DNA of 64,000 bases from Capitulum mitella (GCA_030062745.1 CP099839.1:27393324-27457323), one strand, 5' to 3'; shown: positions 12,990-24,305, numbered from the stretch's first letter. Numbers and translations are program-made. The notes: generated from the sequence alone by a model not told the origin.

Positions 12990-13330
12990 TGCCGCCTTGA
13001 CGATGTCACAGGCGTTCGGAGACGTGGTGGTGTAGCATTATACATCAATAATGACATCATTGGTACACAAACCAGTTTGAACGGAAGGGTTCAAGCAATT
13101 GCTTGTACGGTGCGTTCATGCGGACGAAACGCCGATGTTTGTTCTCTTTGTTTACCGCCGGACACTGGCACTGCGAAGCTTTTTATTGACCTTCAGGATC
13201 TTGCAGTTCAGTCCGAAAACCATTTTATTATCGTGGGGGACTGTAATGCTCATAATCCCGCGTGGAATTGTAACACGAGAAGCCCTGATCGACGACGCTG
13301 CATCACCCAGGATTTCATGGACTTGAGGAA
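12990..13330 (+). pseudogene. LINE AP-endonuclease fragment
   Basis: A frame reading GVRRRGGVALYIN and then, after about 65 codons, HFIIVGDCNAHNPAWNC is the endonuclease pattern (GGVALYI; GDFNAHNPLWG) seen in jockey/I-type LINEs. The D and N of GDCNAHN fall at the catalytic positions expected for the family. The frame breaks after about 13410. Confidence 0.7.
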
Positions 13331-14169
13331 TCCTGTGCTTCATAACAGTAGTGAAACCACTTGCCTCTCTAAAAAAATGGAACCCAATGAACCATCGATT
13401 TGTCGTTAAACTCTCACGAAACAAATTCCTTTTTAACTGGAATATCGAGTCCGAACATGAATAGTAATGACCAACATCCAATTAAAATATACGAGATACA
13501 AACACAAAGGAAATGGTTCTAAGGCACTTTCCTTGTTAGAATATACAAAAAGCCAATTGGGCATTCTTCCGGGAAATGTGAGAAATTGCCGCTGGTGTTT
13601 GTGACTCGCCGGAACTGATTTACCATTCGCACACTACTAATAGCAGCATCCTTTGCAATTCCATTGACATCACCTCCAAAGCGTCGCACACCAGTTCTCA
13701 GTAGACACCTGAAGTGGCACAGGCTATGGCACGTCGTAAGCGCGCCTGTCGTAGTTATTTACGACACAATGGCATTCCTCACCTTATTTTACGTAACAAA
13801 GAACGATCCAGAACAAAACGCATCATTCAGTGTGCCAAACGAAACGCATGGTTTACCTTCATTTCCCAATTCACACACGAAACATCGTTAAGCGAAATGT
13901 GACGACTGGTCCGTTCCATAGCAGACAAACGTGTCAGTTTCCCTTTTCCGGCCTCACAAATTCATGGTGTTCAAATCACAGCCAAAGGCAATTACCAAAC
14001 AGTATAGCTCATACTATTTAGCAAACAGTATAGCCTATCGCAGCTCTGCAGCGCACTACAAATGTGATTTTATTGCACAGTGTAATTTTTCTTTTATGTT
14101 ACCAAATAATGCTTCTGACTCTGACTCTGACTACACTGAGGTTTACAGTGCACTATTTACCGAGTCTGT

Positions 14170-14890
14170 GTTGGCAGAAGACATTGCGTCTGCTGGGAAG
14201 ACGTCGGTTGGTCCCGATGGATTACATTTTTCTTATTCCCGACATTTGCCTACCACATTACCATCTCTGCCTGACACCCCATGACTTATGGTGCACACAT
14301 GCCTTCCCAGAAAGCTGGAAAGAGGCAGTTAGAGCATTATCAAAACCAGGCAAAGATCAAGGCAATCCAGTTCTTTATCGTCCGACTTCTTTGACCAACT
14401 GCCTAGGAAACGTTTTTGAAAGAATGCTACTCAGACGTTTAACCTGGGTTCCAGAATCACACCAAATGTTTTCCAGACACCAGTACAGATTTAGAAAAAA
14501 ACGAAACACTATGGACCATTTTATCCGATTGGAAACAGATATCCGCCGTGGTTTTAAGCATCATCGACATGCGACTGTCGTCTTTTTAGGTGTCAGTTGC
14601 AGCTATGGCATAGTTTTCTAGCCTGCCGTTCTTTTTAAGATTCGCGAACTTGGTTTTAAAAGTCATCTCGCACATTTTATTCAGGAATTTCTATCACAGC
14701 AGAGACCTTTTCAAGCTGAATATGACTCCACTTGTTCTGATGTCCATTTACTTAAAAATGGGCTTCCCGGAGATCTGTTTATCGCCTATAATGTTTAACA
14801 TTATGGTAAACGATTAGTTCGACTATTCGGCACAAAACAAATTGTCGTTTGGTGCACTGACATCGAGCCAAACACTCTTTTTCACGACTT
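14170..14890 (+). pseudogene. LINE reverse-transcriptase fragment
   Basis: Recognisable RT blocks are SVGPDGLHFSYSRHLP, FPESWKEAVRALSKPGKDQGNP, YRPTSLTNCLGNVFERMLLRRL and HQYRFRKKRNTMDHF. They are followed by a GLPGDLF segment near 14760 that corresponds to the family's QGxPQGS motif. The frame changes at about 14285 and again after 14600. The catalytic YADD block was not found intact, because it falls where the sequence is most eroded just before the insertion. Confidence 0.75.
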
Positions 14891-14998
14891 CAACTAGCAC
14901 TGAACAAAATAGGCACTTGATCACAGCAGGCACTTAGGCAGGATGTTCCGGGGGGGAGGGAAATGTTAAATTTTGACTTCTGTCACTGGCATATGACC

Positions 14999-16668
14999 TA
15001 GGGCGGCGGAAGGGGGGGGGGGGTCAGTGGGGACAGCTGCCCCCAATCGTGATGGGTCTGGGGCAAGACTATGTTTCTACCCCTTCCTCCGTTTATGATC
15101 TTGGGGCCTCGTAAGAAACTGAGCAGAAAAGAAAATGGGGATAAAAGCGACGAACATGCTAAAAAAACATCAAAAATGGATAAATGCAGCTGTGCAGGCA
15201 AGGAGGTAGGCATACGGCGTGCTCTCTCAATTCTGACTGTGTTAAGGGCCTCAGTTTTCTCCCGGTAGGGACCTCGAACAGGTTGGACCCAAAACTGGCC
15301 AGAGACCGCGAACTTACGATTTTTAAGGGGTCTCGCGGAACGGACCTGGCTGGCCTACCCCGATACAGTTCGGACCCTGCTAGGAGGCCCGGCTTCCATC
15401 CAAAACCGGGCCTCGTGTTGAGTACACTCAAAGGTGGTTTAGCGACCAGAACTCATAATTTTAAGGAGCCTCAGAATTAATGGACTGCGGTGACTTGCGC
15501 TGATCCTGGGTTCGAACCCTGCTAGGGGCTTTGGCTTAAGTTCGAGAAAGAGCCTCGTACCGATTACACTCAAAGGTGGTCCAGCGACCAGGACCTCACA
15601 ATTTTCATGGAGCCTTACAGAATTCATCGAGAGGGCTGGCCTGCGCTGAACCAGGGTTCGAACTCTGCCAGGGGGCCCCGGCATAGGTACGAATCGGTAA
15701 GAGGCTTAGGGCCTCGTACGGATTACACTCAAAGGTGATCCAGCGACCAGGACCTGACAATTTTCAGGGGGCCTCGCAGAATTAATGAACCGGGGCGGCC
15801 TGCGCTGAACCGGGTTCGAACCCTGCTAGGTGGCCCGGCTTAGGCCCGAAAGAGAGCCTCGCATCGATTATCACTCAAAAGCAAAACAGGCCCCGGGAAC
15901 CTACAGTTTTTTGAGAGGCCTCATAGAATGGACCCAGGGGGCCTTCGCTAAACCAGTCCGGGTCTCGGGGGCGCCCCAGCATCCGTCCGTAAGAGGGCCT
16001 TGCGCAAATTACGCTCAAAAATGACTCAGAGAAATGACGGGAACTCACAGCTTTTAAGGGGCCTCGCGGAATGGACCCGGCAGGCTTCTGACAGAGTTCA
16101 GACCATGTTAGCGGGCCCCCGACTTTCATCCGAGAGCGGGAGCTGATTGGTTTGCGTTATCCTCCATTTTTAACATTGTATTGGTTCGTAAAGATTCCTC
16201 CACACAATGGCTCTTAGGGCCCAGTCAGTACAGCGCTAGCGTATAAAACACGTCATTGTGTAATGTGTCATTATACATGAACGGAAGAACATTGCGTTAT
16301 GTGCTCAGGTGATGTAAGGGTTTTTTTAATTTTTGTATCAAGTCGTAAAATAATTAGACTTGATTCCGTTGCCACTGCGCCAGTTGCGTCGGCTTCCGAC
16401 TAGTTGTTTGGCTGAGGGCGTCAGGAGTGCACAGTGGAACCAAACTGTGCCGCACCTGCCGAGTTTAGCGGCTGAATGCCAGAGTTCGCACAACGCACGA
16501 CTGGATCGTGGACTTACCCCGCCCAGTCGGACGAAATACAACTCCCATTAAGTGAAACATGGACTTTTTTTGGGGATGAGGGTCCTTCATAGGAAAAAGG
16601 GTCCTCTCAACATCAAGGGGCCTCGAAATTTTGTTTTGCCTCCTATGATCAAATACGATCCGCCGCCA
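14999..16668. mobile_element. element inserted into the MITE, carrying a satellite block
   Basis: The MITE text breaks at CACTGGCATATGAC (14985-14998) and resumes with CACTGCATATGAC (about 16667-16679). The inserted segment is therefore flanked by a 13-14 bp direct repeat. Its tips carry short inverted repeats, GGCGGCGGA near 15002 and TCCGCCGCC near 16659-16667. Inside are poly-G tracts, the tandem block at 15265-16140 and unremarkable sequence. No transposase is visible and I do not recognise the family. Confidence 0.5.
15265..16140. repeat. tandem repeat, 140-160 bp monomer, about six units
   Basis: Successive units share TACACTCAAAGGTGGT (15424, 15565, 15724 and decayed copies near 15868 and 16010), AATTTTCAGGGGGCCTCG and GGTTCGAACCCTGCTAGG. 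The spacing is 141, 159, 144 and 142 bp. Three units contain a perfect or near-perfect pol III B-box-like GGTTCGAACC (15509, 15655, 15813). Divergence between units is substantial, so the array is old. Confidence 0.8.
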
Positions 16669-16926
16669 CTGCATATGACAAAATTTGCAGAAAAGAAAGA
16701 ACAATCTTATGTAACTGATCTCATATTTAACGCCTAGGAAAAACATGATGTCTGTTTTTGTGACATTTATATGATCATTATTCCATATTCCTGCGAAATC
16801 GCTACATATCTAGTGTAGACCGCTTGGCCCCGAGGGGGACGGGGTCATGGTCCCATGACCCTCCGGCTACGTCCCTGGGTCACAAATGACGGGTGTATAA
16901 TCTTCATACCCGGATCTACAGTTAAT

Positions 16927-17160
16927 ATTTTTACGAAAAATCCTCAGTATGCGCGAGATCTCTGCGGACTCATCATTTCGCGCGTCAAATCTTTTAAATT
17001 CCTCGGAGTGGCTTTGTGCAAACACATCGCGCACACTCGTTTAAAAGCTCACAAACCACTTTGCAATCAATGTTTTCACGAAAGATGCGCAGCACGCGCA
17101 GAAACTCTACGGACTCATCATACCACACGTCAAACCTTATCAATTCCTCGGGGTGTTTTT
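16927..17160 (+). repeat. internal tandem duplication within the LINE
   Basis: A block of about 145 bp occurs twice, starting near 16927 and 17072. Shared text includes ATGCGC..GCGCG, GGACTCATCAT and AATTCCTCGG.GTG, so the KFLGV/QFLGV motif of the post-RT region appears twice in succession in different frames. This is not part of normal LINE structure. Confidence 0.65.
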
Positions 17161-17744
17161 AGATACGAGACACTCCTTGCGCAAACACATCGAGCACGCT
17201 TGAAAGCTCGCAAACAACTTAACCTTCAAGATGCATCGCGGGCGCCAGGTACGATCCACTCTTTTTCGTCTGTATAAATCAGTAGTTTTACTTATTCTGG
17301 AATATGGTTTAGTCATCTATGCTAGCGCTAGTGATGCCACCTAGAAATTTTTAGATTCAACCCAGAACTCATTTCTGAGAATCGTCCTGGACGTCATGAA
17401 AACATCTCCCATTGCGGCTACGCAAAGAGACGCTGTTATCATGTCATTACACCTATGCCGAATGGAACAAGTTATGTGCCTTTTACCAACGTACGATTTT
17501 ACCCCATCCATCAAGCTTTTAAGTCCAAATGCATTTCACCATTTTACCTACTCCACATCACAACTGTAATGGACTAACGGAGAAGCGAACGGGTCTTACC
17601 ATTGTCTGCCGGGTCTCGCACCTCATCTAGCGCCATGAAGAGTAGTGATACCGCAAGTTTCATGCTACTGGACATCCCCAAAGCTTCCGTAATACAAGAA
17701 GAAATACAGCATAAATTTTATAGCTTTTAAGCTGAACACTCCGA

Positions 17745-18060
17745 TGTACATTGATCTATACGGACGGCTCCAAAACCGGAGAGCTTACAGCCAATGCAGT
17801 GGTATGCGCACAACACACAGACACAAATCGTCTACTAAATGGAACAGTTGTTTTTATCTCAGTAGTTCACACTGTTTTAACGGCACCACATTTCGTCAGG
17901 CACAATGTCCGAGAAACAGTGATATGCTCAGACTCCAAATCATTTATTAAATCTTTGCGACCCTCTAAAGATTCATTGCCTCTTGTCGTCCGCATCACAA
18001 ATACACACCAACCGTTGGATGACTATGGCACAAAATTAACTTTTCTTTGAATGCCAGGCC
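17745..18060 (+). pseudogene. LINE RNase H fragment
   Basis: IYTDGSKTGE begins the domain with the first catalytic aspartate. About 50 codons on, ICSDSKSFIKSLR gives the typical CSDS motif. Several stops follow. The expected ELVADxLA-type and late-histidine motifs are eroded (a GQCAREGN-like segment lies near 18055). Confidence 0.7.
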
Positions 18061-18690
18061 AATGCGCCAGAGAGGGAAATGAGAGAGTTCCACCGCGCAA
18101 CGAAACATGCCCTTCGCCGTCTTACCACCACAGGCGTTCCACCAGATTTTAACTCGATCCGTTCGACTCTTCACCAGTCTGCCATGCACTACTGGCAGGA
18201 TTTATCGACTAACGGCATGTCGGGTGCACAGATGCAGGACATTAAACCACTGATGAATCGATTGCTATCACCAGACCGGACAAATATCGACAAGAGAGAA
18301 TTTTAACGCGACTGAGAACTGGACACACCAGGCTCATAGATAGCCGTGTTTATTTACAAAAAGACAGATCAATGTGACGCCGGTGTCACTGTTAAATCAT
18401 CATCAGTGTGAAACACATCCTCATACGGTGTCAACGCTTTACGTCACAGCGCCGACCGCTTCAAGAACGAGTCCCCTTAGCTGTACATTCTGGTTTCAGT
18501 GATGATCATCCTGGTTTATATCGCCTTTATTTACGTTTCTTCGAACAGCTCAACTTTAAAGAAGACTTTTTATCAAGCGTTAATTACTCTTTAAGTCTGT
18601 ACCATAGTCTTTAAACATCGTCTTACTACCACGTCACGTCTTTTATGACTGCATGACGAAAACAAAGATAAAACTGAATGGTGTAAAATG

Positions 18691-20940
18691 GTACAATAGC
18701 ACCGAAATACCGAAACGAAGCCAACCAAGTAAGCAAGCAACGTCTGGTTCTGTTTCCGTCTAGTGCCCATACTGTTCGTATGCCCCCTTAACACAGAAAT
18801 TTGTTGCCAGTGGTGGTGTGCGGCAGTGATGTGGAGTCTAGCAGAGAAGTGATGGTCCGCTAGGCTCGGGAATTTCGTTTTACCCCTTCCTTGGCCTCTC
18901 GAACTATAGGTCTCCTTGCTGGTTGAAATGCCGCTCTGTAACTTAGCTCATTCCTATCCCAGCGCGCCTGGACTGTAGCGTTCCTTGTGCTTGTGAATGA
19001 GAGCTCCTGCCTCACCTTTAACAGATTCAATGCGTTTTTTCAACCTTTCATGCTCTGGAACTGGAACATTATCGGTTAGGTATGCCATCTTGAATTGGAT
19101 GATTTTTTCTTCTGCTCTTGAATTATAGCAGTGTATGTCTGTCTGCCCCGAGTTTTCCCATCTATTTCTTATTATCTTTTTCCCGAGTCAAGAATCGCCT
19201 TTTTCGCCTTATTCCGTGCTGGGTGATAGATTCTCTCCTTCCCTCCGGTTTTTGCACGTCATTAACAGCGTGTGGGAACTGCTTCACGAAACTCAGTGAC
19301 TTTCCGTGAGCAACTTTTTCGCATGTTTTGGGAAAATCTAAAAAAAATACCACCTCCGGAGACCTTTGAGGACACATTTTTGGGAGGCATGTTTGACAAT
19401 GCCGCGCTTTCTGGAGATCACGCAGTTCGACGTGATTATCTACAGTTTTGCTGTTCTATATCATGCCACAAACAATTCAGATGATCGAAGGCTGGCGGGT
19501 CCAGAAAACCAAAAAGGGACAACTGTAACTTGTAAGCTACTGAAAGTGCCATTGGTGTATTCATGAGACCAAACCACAGTTAGATAGTTCTTATTTTCTT
19601 GTTTCTGCGTTACATTTTTCTGGATCTGCCCCTGCCAATGCATGTACAAGCATATGTTTTTTAGCAATTTTCCATATAAACGTAACGATTGGGTTGAAAT
19701 CAGTGGTGCAAATCATTCATAAGTACTGATCGAATTTCTCAAATTTCCGTACCTGGCCCCGCACTTGATCATTATCTATGTTTTCCCTACAACATTTATC
19801 TTTTGTTGTGATGTTTTAACATCTAAAAACGTTTACTTTTACTTTTTTACTTTTTGTCTTTACTTTTATCTTTTATCGAACCACAACTTTTTCAGCACGA
19901 AGAACCCACATGCACATGACGTTGCATTTCCCCAATGACCCTGCATCCCTCCTCGCCAGTCTCAGTCTCCTCGACACTTTTTGGGCCATGCGGATGGTCA
20001 GCTATTATAACAGCCATTCATCGGAATCAGAACATTGATAAATGACAGCTTACAGCATTAGCCGGCCGCAAAATGGTCTGAAATGCTTACTAGATAACCT
20101 TCTGAAGCTGCTTCTGTTCCATGAGGACTTTTATCTTTTTGCTAGTAAAAGGGATACGTAGCAAAAGTCACCACATTTCAGCACGATAACACATCCGGTT
20201 TGGCTTTGACGTGGGAAAAACTTCCGGGGTGGGGGCCGAATCGGTCCCCGCATGAAAACAGAGCTAAAGACAACGTTCCACTTAAACATGTGTTTTGAAC
20301 TAAGCCGAACCGTTGTCTGTAACTCTAGAACTCAATCTGTAATGTACATTATGTCCTAAAACTCTACACTTACGGAGGTTCAAAGTGATTTTCCACGGCT
20401 TTTCGTGTGTCGTATATGGCATATATGTCATATGTGATGAAACTGCTGTAAATGGGGCACCACTGAATACATCCGATCGTGCCCATTTTACAACTGTTTC
20501 GAGAGGTCACTAGCGGGCGCAGGCCGTACCATGCGTCATGTGGGCAGATGACGTTATAACATCTCTCTGATGAACTATGTTTTTTTGAGGCTGCTAAACA
20601 TTTTTTCAGTGCTAAAAACGATACCAGCGACATTTTTTTTCAGACAAACCAAGTCTATTTATGACAAATCTTAAAGTGTGGGCATTGTTTAAGATCGAGA
20701 GGAAATTTAGGGAAATCGAGGGGAAATTTAGGACGTTCTGGAGGCTCATCTGTCAGGGATTTTTACATTAGGCAAATAAAAGTGAGTAGGAAAAAAAACA
20801 GTTTGATACGACATCGAAACTTAACACTAATTTTTGGAAAATTTAACCTTGGAGGTAAAGGTTATCTCTAAAGTGGCAATACTGTAATTTAATGATACAA
20901 TCTGAAAGTTATCCATTCTGTGTAGACATCAGGCTGGTTG
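18691..20940. other. no recognisable gene upstream of gene 1
   Basis: The sequence is mixed and moderately AT-rich with no domain, no tRNA and no clear mobile-element ends. CTGGATCTGCCCCTG at 19620-19634 resembles the right terminus of the hAT-like element at 33370-35300, but no left partner was found. Confidence 0.4.
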
Positions 20941-21175
20941 CCTTAAACTACTGCACTGCAGTAGACATAGGTGGATGCAAATAAAAGTGTCAAGTGCGAT
21001 TTTACGAAAAAAGAGCTGAATTCAAGGCTTCGATTTCGATGACCCAGTCCCATGGTACCGCTCCTGAGGTCGCCTGGGCCGGCCGAACGGGCTGAGCGGC
21101 CGTTGGTGGACGGCCCTGACCCTGGCTCTGCGGAGGCCGCTGGACGCACCGTCGCCACCGGCGAGTGATGTTCCC

Positions 21176-21187
21176 GGTCACGTGACC
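21176..21187. promoter_or_regulatory. palindromic E-box GGTCACGTGACC
   Basis: A perfect 12-bp palindrome with a CACGTG core lies 11 bp upstream of the gene 1 TATA box. CACGTG is bound by bHLH-type factors (Myc/Max, USF/MITF and bHLH-PAS proteins). The outer GGTCA and TGACC also form an inverted nuclear-receptor half-site pair with a 2-bp spacer. Which protein uses it is unknown. Confidence 0.6.
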
Positions 21188-21198
21188 AGCACGGCCCG

Positions 21199-21206
21199 TA
21201 TAAAAG
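21199..21206 (+). promoter_or_regulatory. TATA box of gene 1 (TATAAAAG)
   Basis: A consensus TATAAAAG lies in GC-rich surroundings. Transcription would begin near 21230. A good splice donor follows at 21280, and the coding part begins at the next acceptor (23454). Confidence 0.65.
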
Positions 21207-21229
21207 TGACGGTATGGCGGGCGCCGGGA

Positions 21230-21279
21230 GACCGGAACTGGCGGCAGCGACGGCGACCGTTCCCCCACAGAGGCACGAG
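21230..21279 (+). other. gene 1 exon 1, non-coding 5' leader
   Basis: The start is estimated from the TATA position. The exon ends CACGAG before GTGAGC, a strong donor. It contains no ATG. The next exon begins exactly at the initiator ATG, so the entire leader is in this exon. The pairing with exon 2 is inferred from order, spacing and splice signals. Confidence 0.5.
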
Positions 21280-21998
21280 GTGAGCAGTATTCGTAGGCTG
21301 AACTGTTCGGGAGTGGAGTAGCGCGGAAGCGCCATGGCCAAGTGATGTTGTCCTAGGTTTGTGTTTCATAAACGGCAGAACCACAGACCGATGACTCAGT
21401 GATTCATCCCGGTGGATACGACTAAGAAAAGAGATCAGTCATATTGTTAAGGTCATTTCTCGTCAATTTCGTTTCTGCGCGTTGTTTGATCGCGTCCAAA
21501 AGGCAATCCTCATGTTTGCTCTCCATTCGCCGTATACGAAAACTAGCGTTATTTGTATTCCAAAAATGATATAAATGACGCAATTTTCTGGGTGAAGGTA
21601 TGCTTTGCTCTAGTAAAAACTACCATTTCTTCTTAAAACAGGAATATCGCGTTCTCTAATACACTCTAACCCTATTCCCGGCAGGGGGGGGGGGCGGAAT
21701 CCGCCCCCCCTCGGGTTTTTTGCTTGCCAATTCCAGGCTTTTTAATGCAGCTTCACGAAACTTGGTGACTTTTCCTAGCTATTCCTTCTACGCGCCGTGA
21801 CAAAATTTCGAAATTCTATTTTGCTCAGGGGCGGAGTCAGGCAACGTTTTTGGGAGGCACCTCAGGTCATTTTTGGCCATGTTGAGGGTAAAAGGAAAAT
21901 GTCTGCCAAAAACAGAGTTTTAAAGATAGAACTTAAAACGTTATATGAATATATAGCTAAATAGTTGGGAAATGTGCATATGTAATTTTGTTTATCTG

Positions 21999-22035
21999 AG
22001 GTCACTTTACAAGGTCAGGTCAAGGTCAAAGGTCA
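21999..22035 (+). promoter_or_regulatory. array of five AGGTCA half-sites (DR0, DR1)
   Basis: AGGTCA occurs at 21999, 22012, 22017 (sharing one base), 22023 and 22030. The 22017/22023 pair is a DR0 and the 22023/22030 pair a DR1. The text TCAAGGTCA is also the extended half-site bound by FTZ-F1/ERR-type monomers. It lies inside the P2 transposon, about 800 bp downstream of the gene 1 TATA. Function is inferred only. Confidence 0.45.
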
Positions 22036-22302
22036 AGATTTGTTTTTTCGCAATAATTTCGGCGCCATTTTTTCACATACCAAACTCGGAGTAAATATGA
22101 CGTAGAAAGATGCCCTCTACTTGTGTACCAAGTTTCAGCTTGATATCAGGTCGGGTCACGGAGCTATGACCTAAAATGTCAGTGCACGTACCCTATATCG
22201 CAAAAGCCAAAAAATGAATTTTTTGGAATAGAGTGAATTCAATCGATTAAAAACGTTTACAGATAATATTGAATGCACACGACATCATTCCAGGTGACCC
22301 CA

Positions 22303-22335
22303 AGGTCACTGGAGGTCATTTAAGGTCAAAGGTCA
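22303..22335 (+). promoter_or_regulatory. array of four AGGTCA half-sites (DR4, DR4, DR1)
   Basis: AGGTCA occurs at 22303, 22313, 22323 and 22330, all perfect and all in the same direction, giving DR4, DR4 and DR1 spacing. DR4 and DR1 are recognised by RXR/USP heterodimers and by HR-type receptors in animals generally. Confidence 0.45.
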
Positions 22336-23453
22336 CAAGTTGATCTGAAGAACGTGTGACCATGACAGTTCCCCTTTTTTTATGTCCCTGGCACCGCCTA
22401 TGCTAACATTATACAAACATGGTAATGCGATTTGTACTTCTTTAGTATAACATGACTAGCAGAAGCTAAAAAAGTGTTTTGGCCTCTTTTGTTCATTCCG
22501 TTATTAGAAAACTAATCCCCCTATTTTTGAAACCCTGTGAACGCCCATGAATTTTTTCAAAATTTCAAATTTGCATACCTATGGTAAAAGCCCTATCCAT
22601 AATCTCTCGATTGATGCCAGTTTCATCGACATCGGTCCATAAACAACGGAGTTATAAGAAGTCAAAAAGTACCCCCCATTTTGACATTTTTGCCCTCCTG
22701 TATCCATAAATTTCAAAATTTTGAACATTTCTTTTTATAAAAATGTAGTTCACGTCACGGCAAATCGATTGCCGTTTGTTGCGATAAAATCGGATAAGTA
22801 GTTCTCGAGATCTCAGGGGGGGGGGCCGAATCCGCCCCCCCCCTGCCGGGAATCGGCCATACCGTCTAACCCTCCGGGAATAGGGCTAAGTCAAACTCTC
22901 TAATACACTGAGGAGAAATTTGAAACTAGTTGCATGACTACTGACGCTCTTTCCCAGTCAGAAGACAAAATCAGGCACATCACTGTAATCCACCCGTGCG
23001 GTGATTCATTCAGTTATGTCGGTGCTGTAGTCTTCTGTCATCCATGATCGTGACTATTACAAAACAGTGCGCCATGTTGGAACTTTTCACCTCTTGAGAT
23101 AAAAGCGCATATCATATTCACATGTCGGCTCGTCTGTGTAGCAATCATTGGGTTGTGAACCATCCAATGGTGTCTCCGCCTGTTGACTTACGATCATACC
23201 CGCACGTTTGCAGACAAGCAATTTTTGCCGTGAAAGAGGCCAGGCAGTAAGCGTGAGGCACGACGCGTAAGAGGGTGTATGAGTGGGGAAGTCTTCTTTA
23301 CGTGCCCGACCGGAATGTCAGTGCCCAGCCTATTTTGGTATGTGTTGCTTGCTGGCTGGAAAAGCGACAAACCATTGTGGGAACTTTGACGCACAGAACT
23401 ACAAATACAAATACCGACGAGACAGCATTTGCTGACGCTCACGTGCTTTCCAG

Positions 23454-23513
23454 ATGTACCGGACACGTGTTGGTCTGCTGTTCAACCTGGTGGTGGTCAT
23501 CACTGCGCACGTG
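23454..23513 (+). CDS. gene 1 exon 2: start codon and signal peptide
   Basis: The acceptor CTTTCCAG is immediately followed by the ATG. Twenty codons encode a signal peptide (MYRTRVGLLFNLVVVITAHV) that ends at a consensus donor, GTAAGT. A phase 0 end matches the phase 0 start of the next exon. Confidence 0.65.
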
Positions 23514-24274
23514 GTAAGTCCGAACAAAGAAGCTGTGTGCTTCGTGGGCCAACTCGACTGTTCGTGGGACAGGTCGGTAAGCCGTGACAGACGAGTGGTG
23601 GACGCGGCCGACCACCTTGGTAGAGGCCGAACCACTGGAAAGTGTTGTACATGGTGACGTGAACACCATGATTTTTAACATTTGGCATAAAACATGTCGA
23701 AAATTTACAATGTTTGTTGGCCATGTTGCACAAATTTGTTTTCTTACAGAATACCAATGCTCAGCCGTATAAGACAAATTTATTTTACTAAAAAATATTC
23801 ATGTTCATATCATGATCAACACGGAATGCGCTTTTTATCAACATAAAATGCGCTTTTTACCCAGCTTTCGTCATCTCATCTTTAGAGGGGCTATCGAACC
23901 TCTGGCCCTCACTGGATCCTTTCATAGGATGGAGAAATAAACCAATATCTTTTGAAAGTTAAATGAATTTCATACTTCTTCAATTTGTAAACCTACAGGA
24001 CACCAAATCATATGGCTGATCAGAGTTGCATGGACCAGAAATAATGGGTCAAATCTGACGCCTTATTTAACGCTTTAAGTAAATGCAGCACAAGTTAAAT
24101 GTTACGCTTTAAGTCACTGCAACATAAATGGCTTATCCATATTTAAACACAGTCCGTGTAAGTTAATCTGCCTCGACAACAGGTACACAGTACATGCGTT
24201 TTGTCATAGACGGAACGGTGGACCTTTCGCATCAGAAGTCAGTGACATTATATACATAGATATATATATGTATG

Positions 24275-24305
<31 letters not shown>

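Larger units (their letters stand above)
14927..16877 (+). mobile_element. hAT-like MITE (family M3) split by a later insertion
   Basis: The left part, starting CAGGCACTTAGGCAGGATG at 14927, reads to about 14998. The right part, about 16669-16877, ends GGCTACGTCCCTG. Together they match the undivided relative at 62532. The flanking 8-mers GATCACAG and GGTCACAA agree at 6 of 8 bases, a decayed target duplication inside the LINE. The LINE text continues directly on the far side. Confidence 0.65.
12960..18690 (+). mobile_element. decayed I-clade-type LINE (endonuclease, RT, RNase H), interrupted
   Basis: Fragments occur in the correct order for an APE endonuclease-RT-RNase H retrotransposon. 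The order is endonuclease (about 12990-13330), reverse transcriptase (about 14170-14890), the post-RT KFLGV segment (16930-17280), RNase H with YTDGSKT and CSDSKS (17745-17960), and a C-terminal GHTR...KHIL.C segment (18310-18610). An RNase H domain after the RT places it with the I/R1/LOA-type clades. Multiple frameshifts and stops make it a relic. It is split between 14926 and 16878 by a nested insertion, after which the reading resumes. It could instead be a LOA-like or Nimb-like lineage; a phylogeny of the RT would settle that. Confidence 0.75.
21666..22889 (+). mobile_element. piggyBac-like non-autonomous element P2, full-length copy
   Basis: The ends are CTAACCCTATTCCCGG and GGGAATAGGGCTAA, with the tetranucleotide CTAA directly repeated at both borders (21666-21669 and 22886-22889). 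The sister copy at 37852 has TTAA borders. Length is 1224 bp with subterminal poly-G/poly-C and no transposase frame. It sits in intron 1 of gene 1 and carries the two AGGTCA arrays annotated separately. Confidence 0.75.

Noticed and set aside
15500..15825. tRNA genes suggested by three GGTTCGAACC motifs
   Set aside because: They recur at the satellite period, and no A-box or acceptor stem is found at the proper distance. I treat them as part of the tandem monomer.
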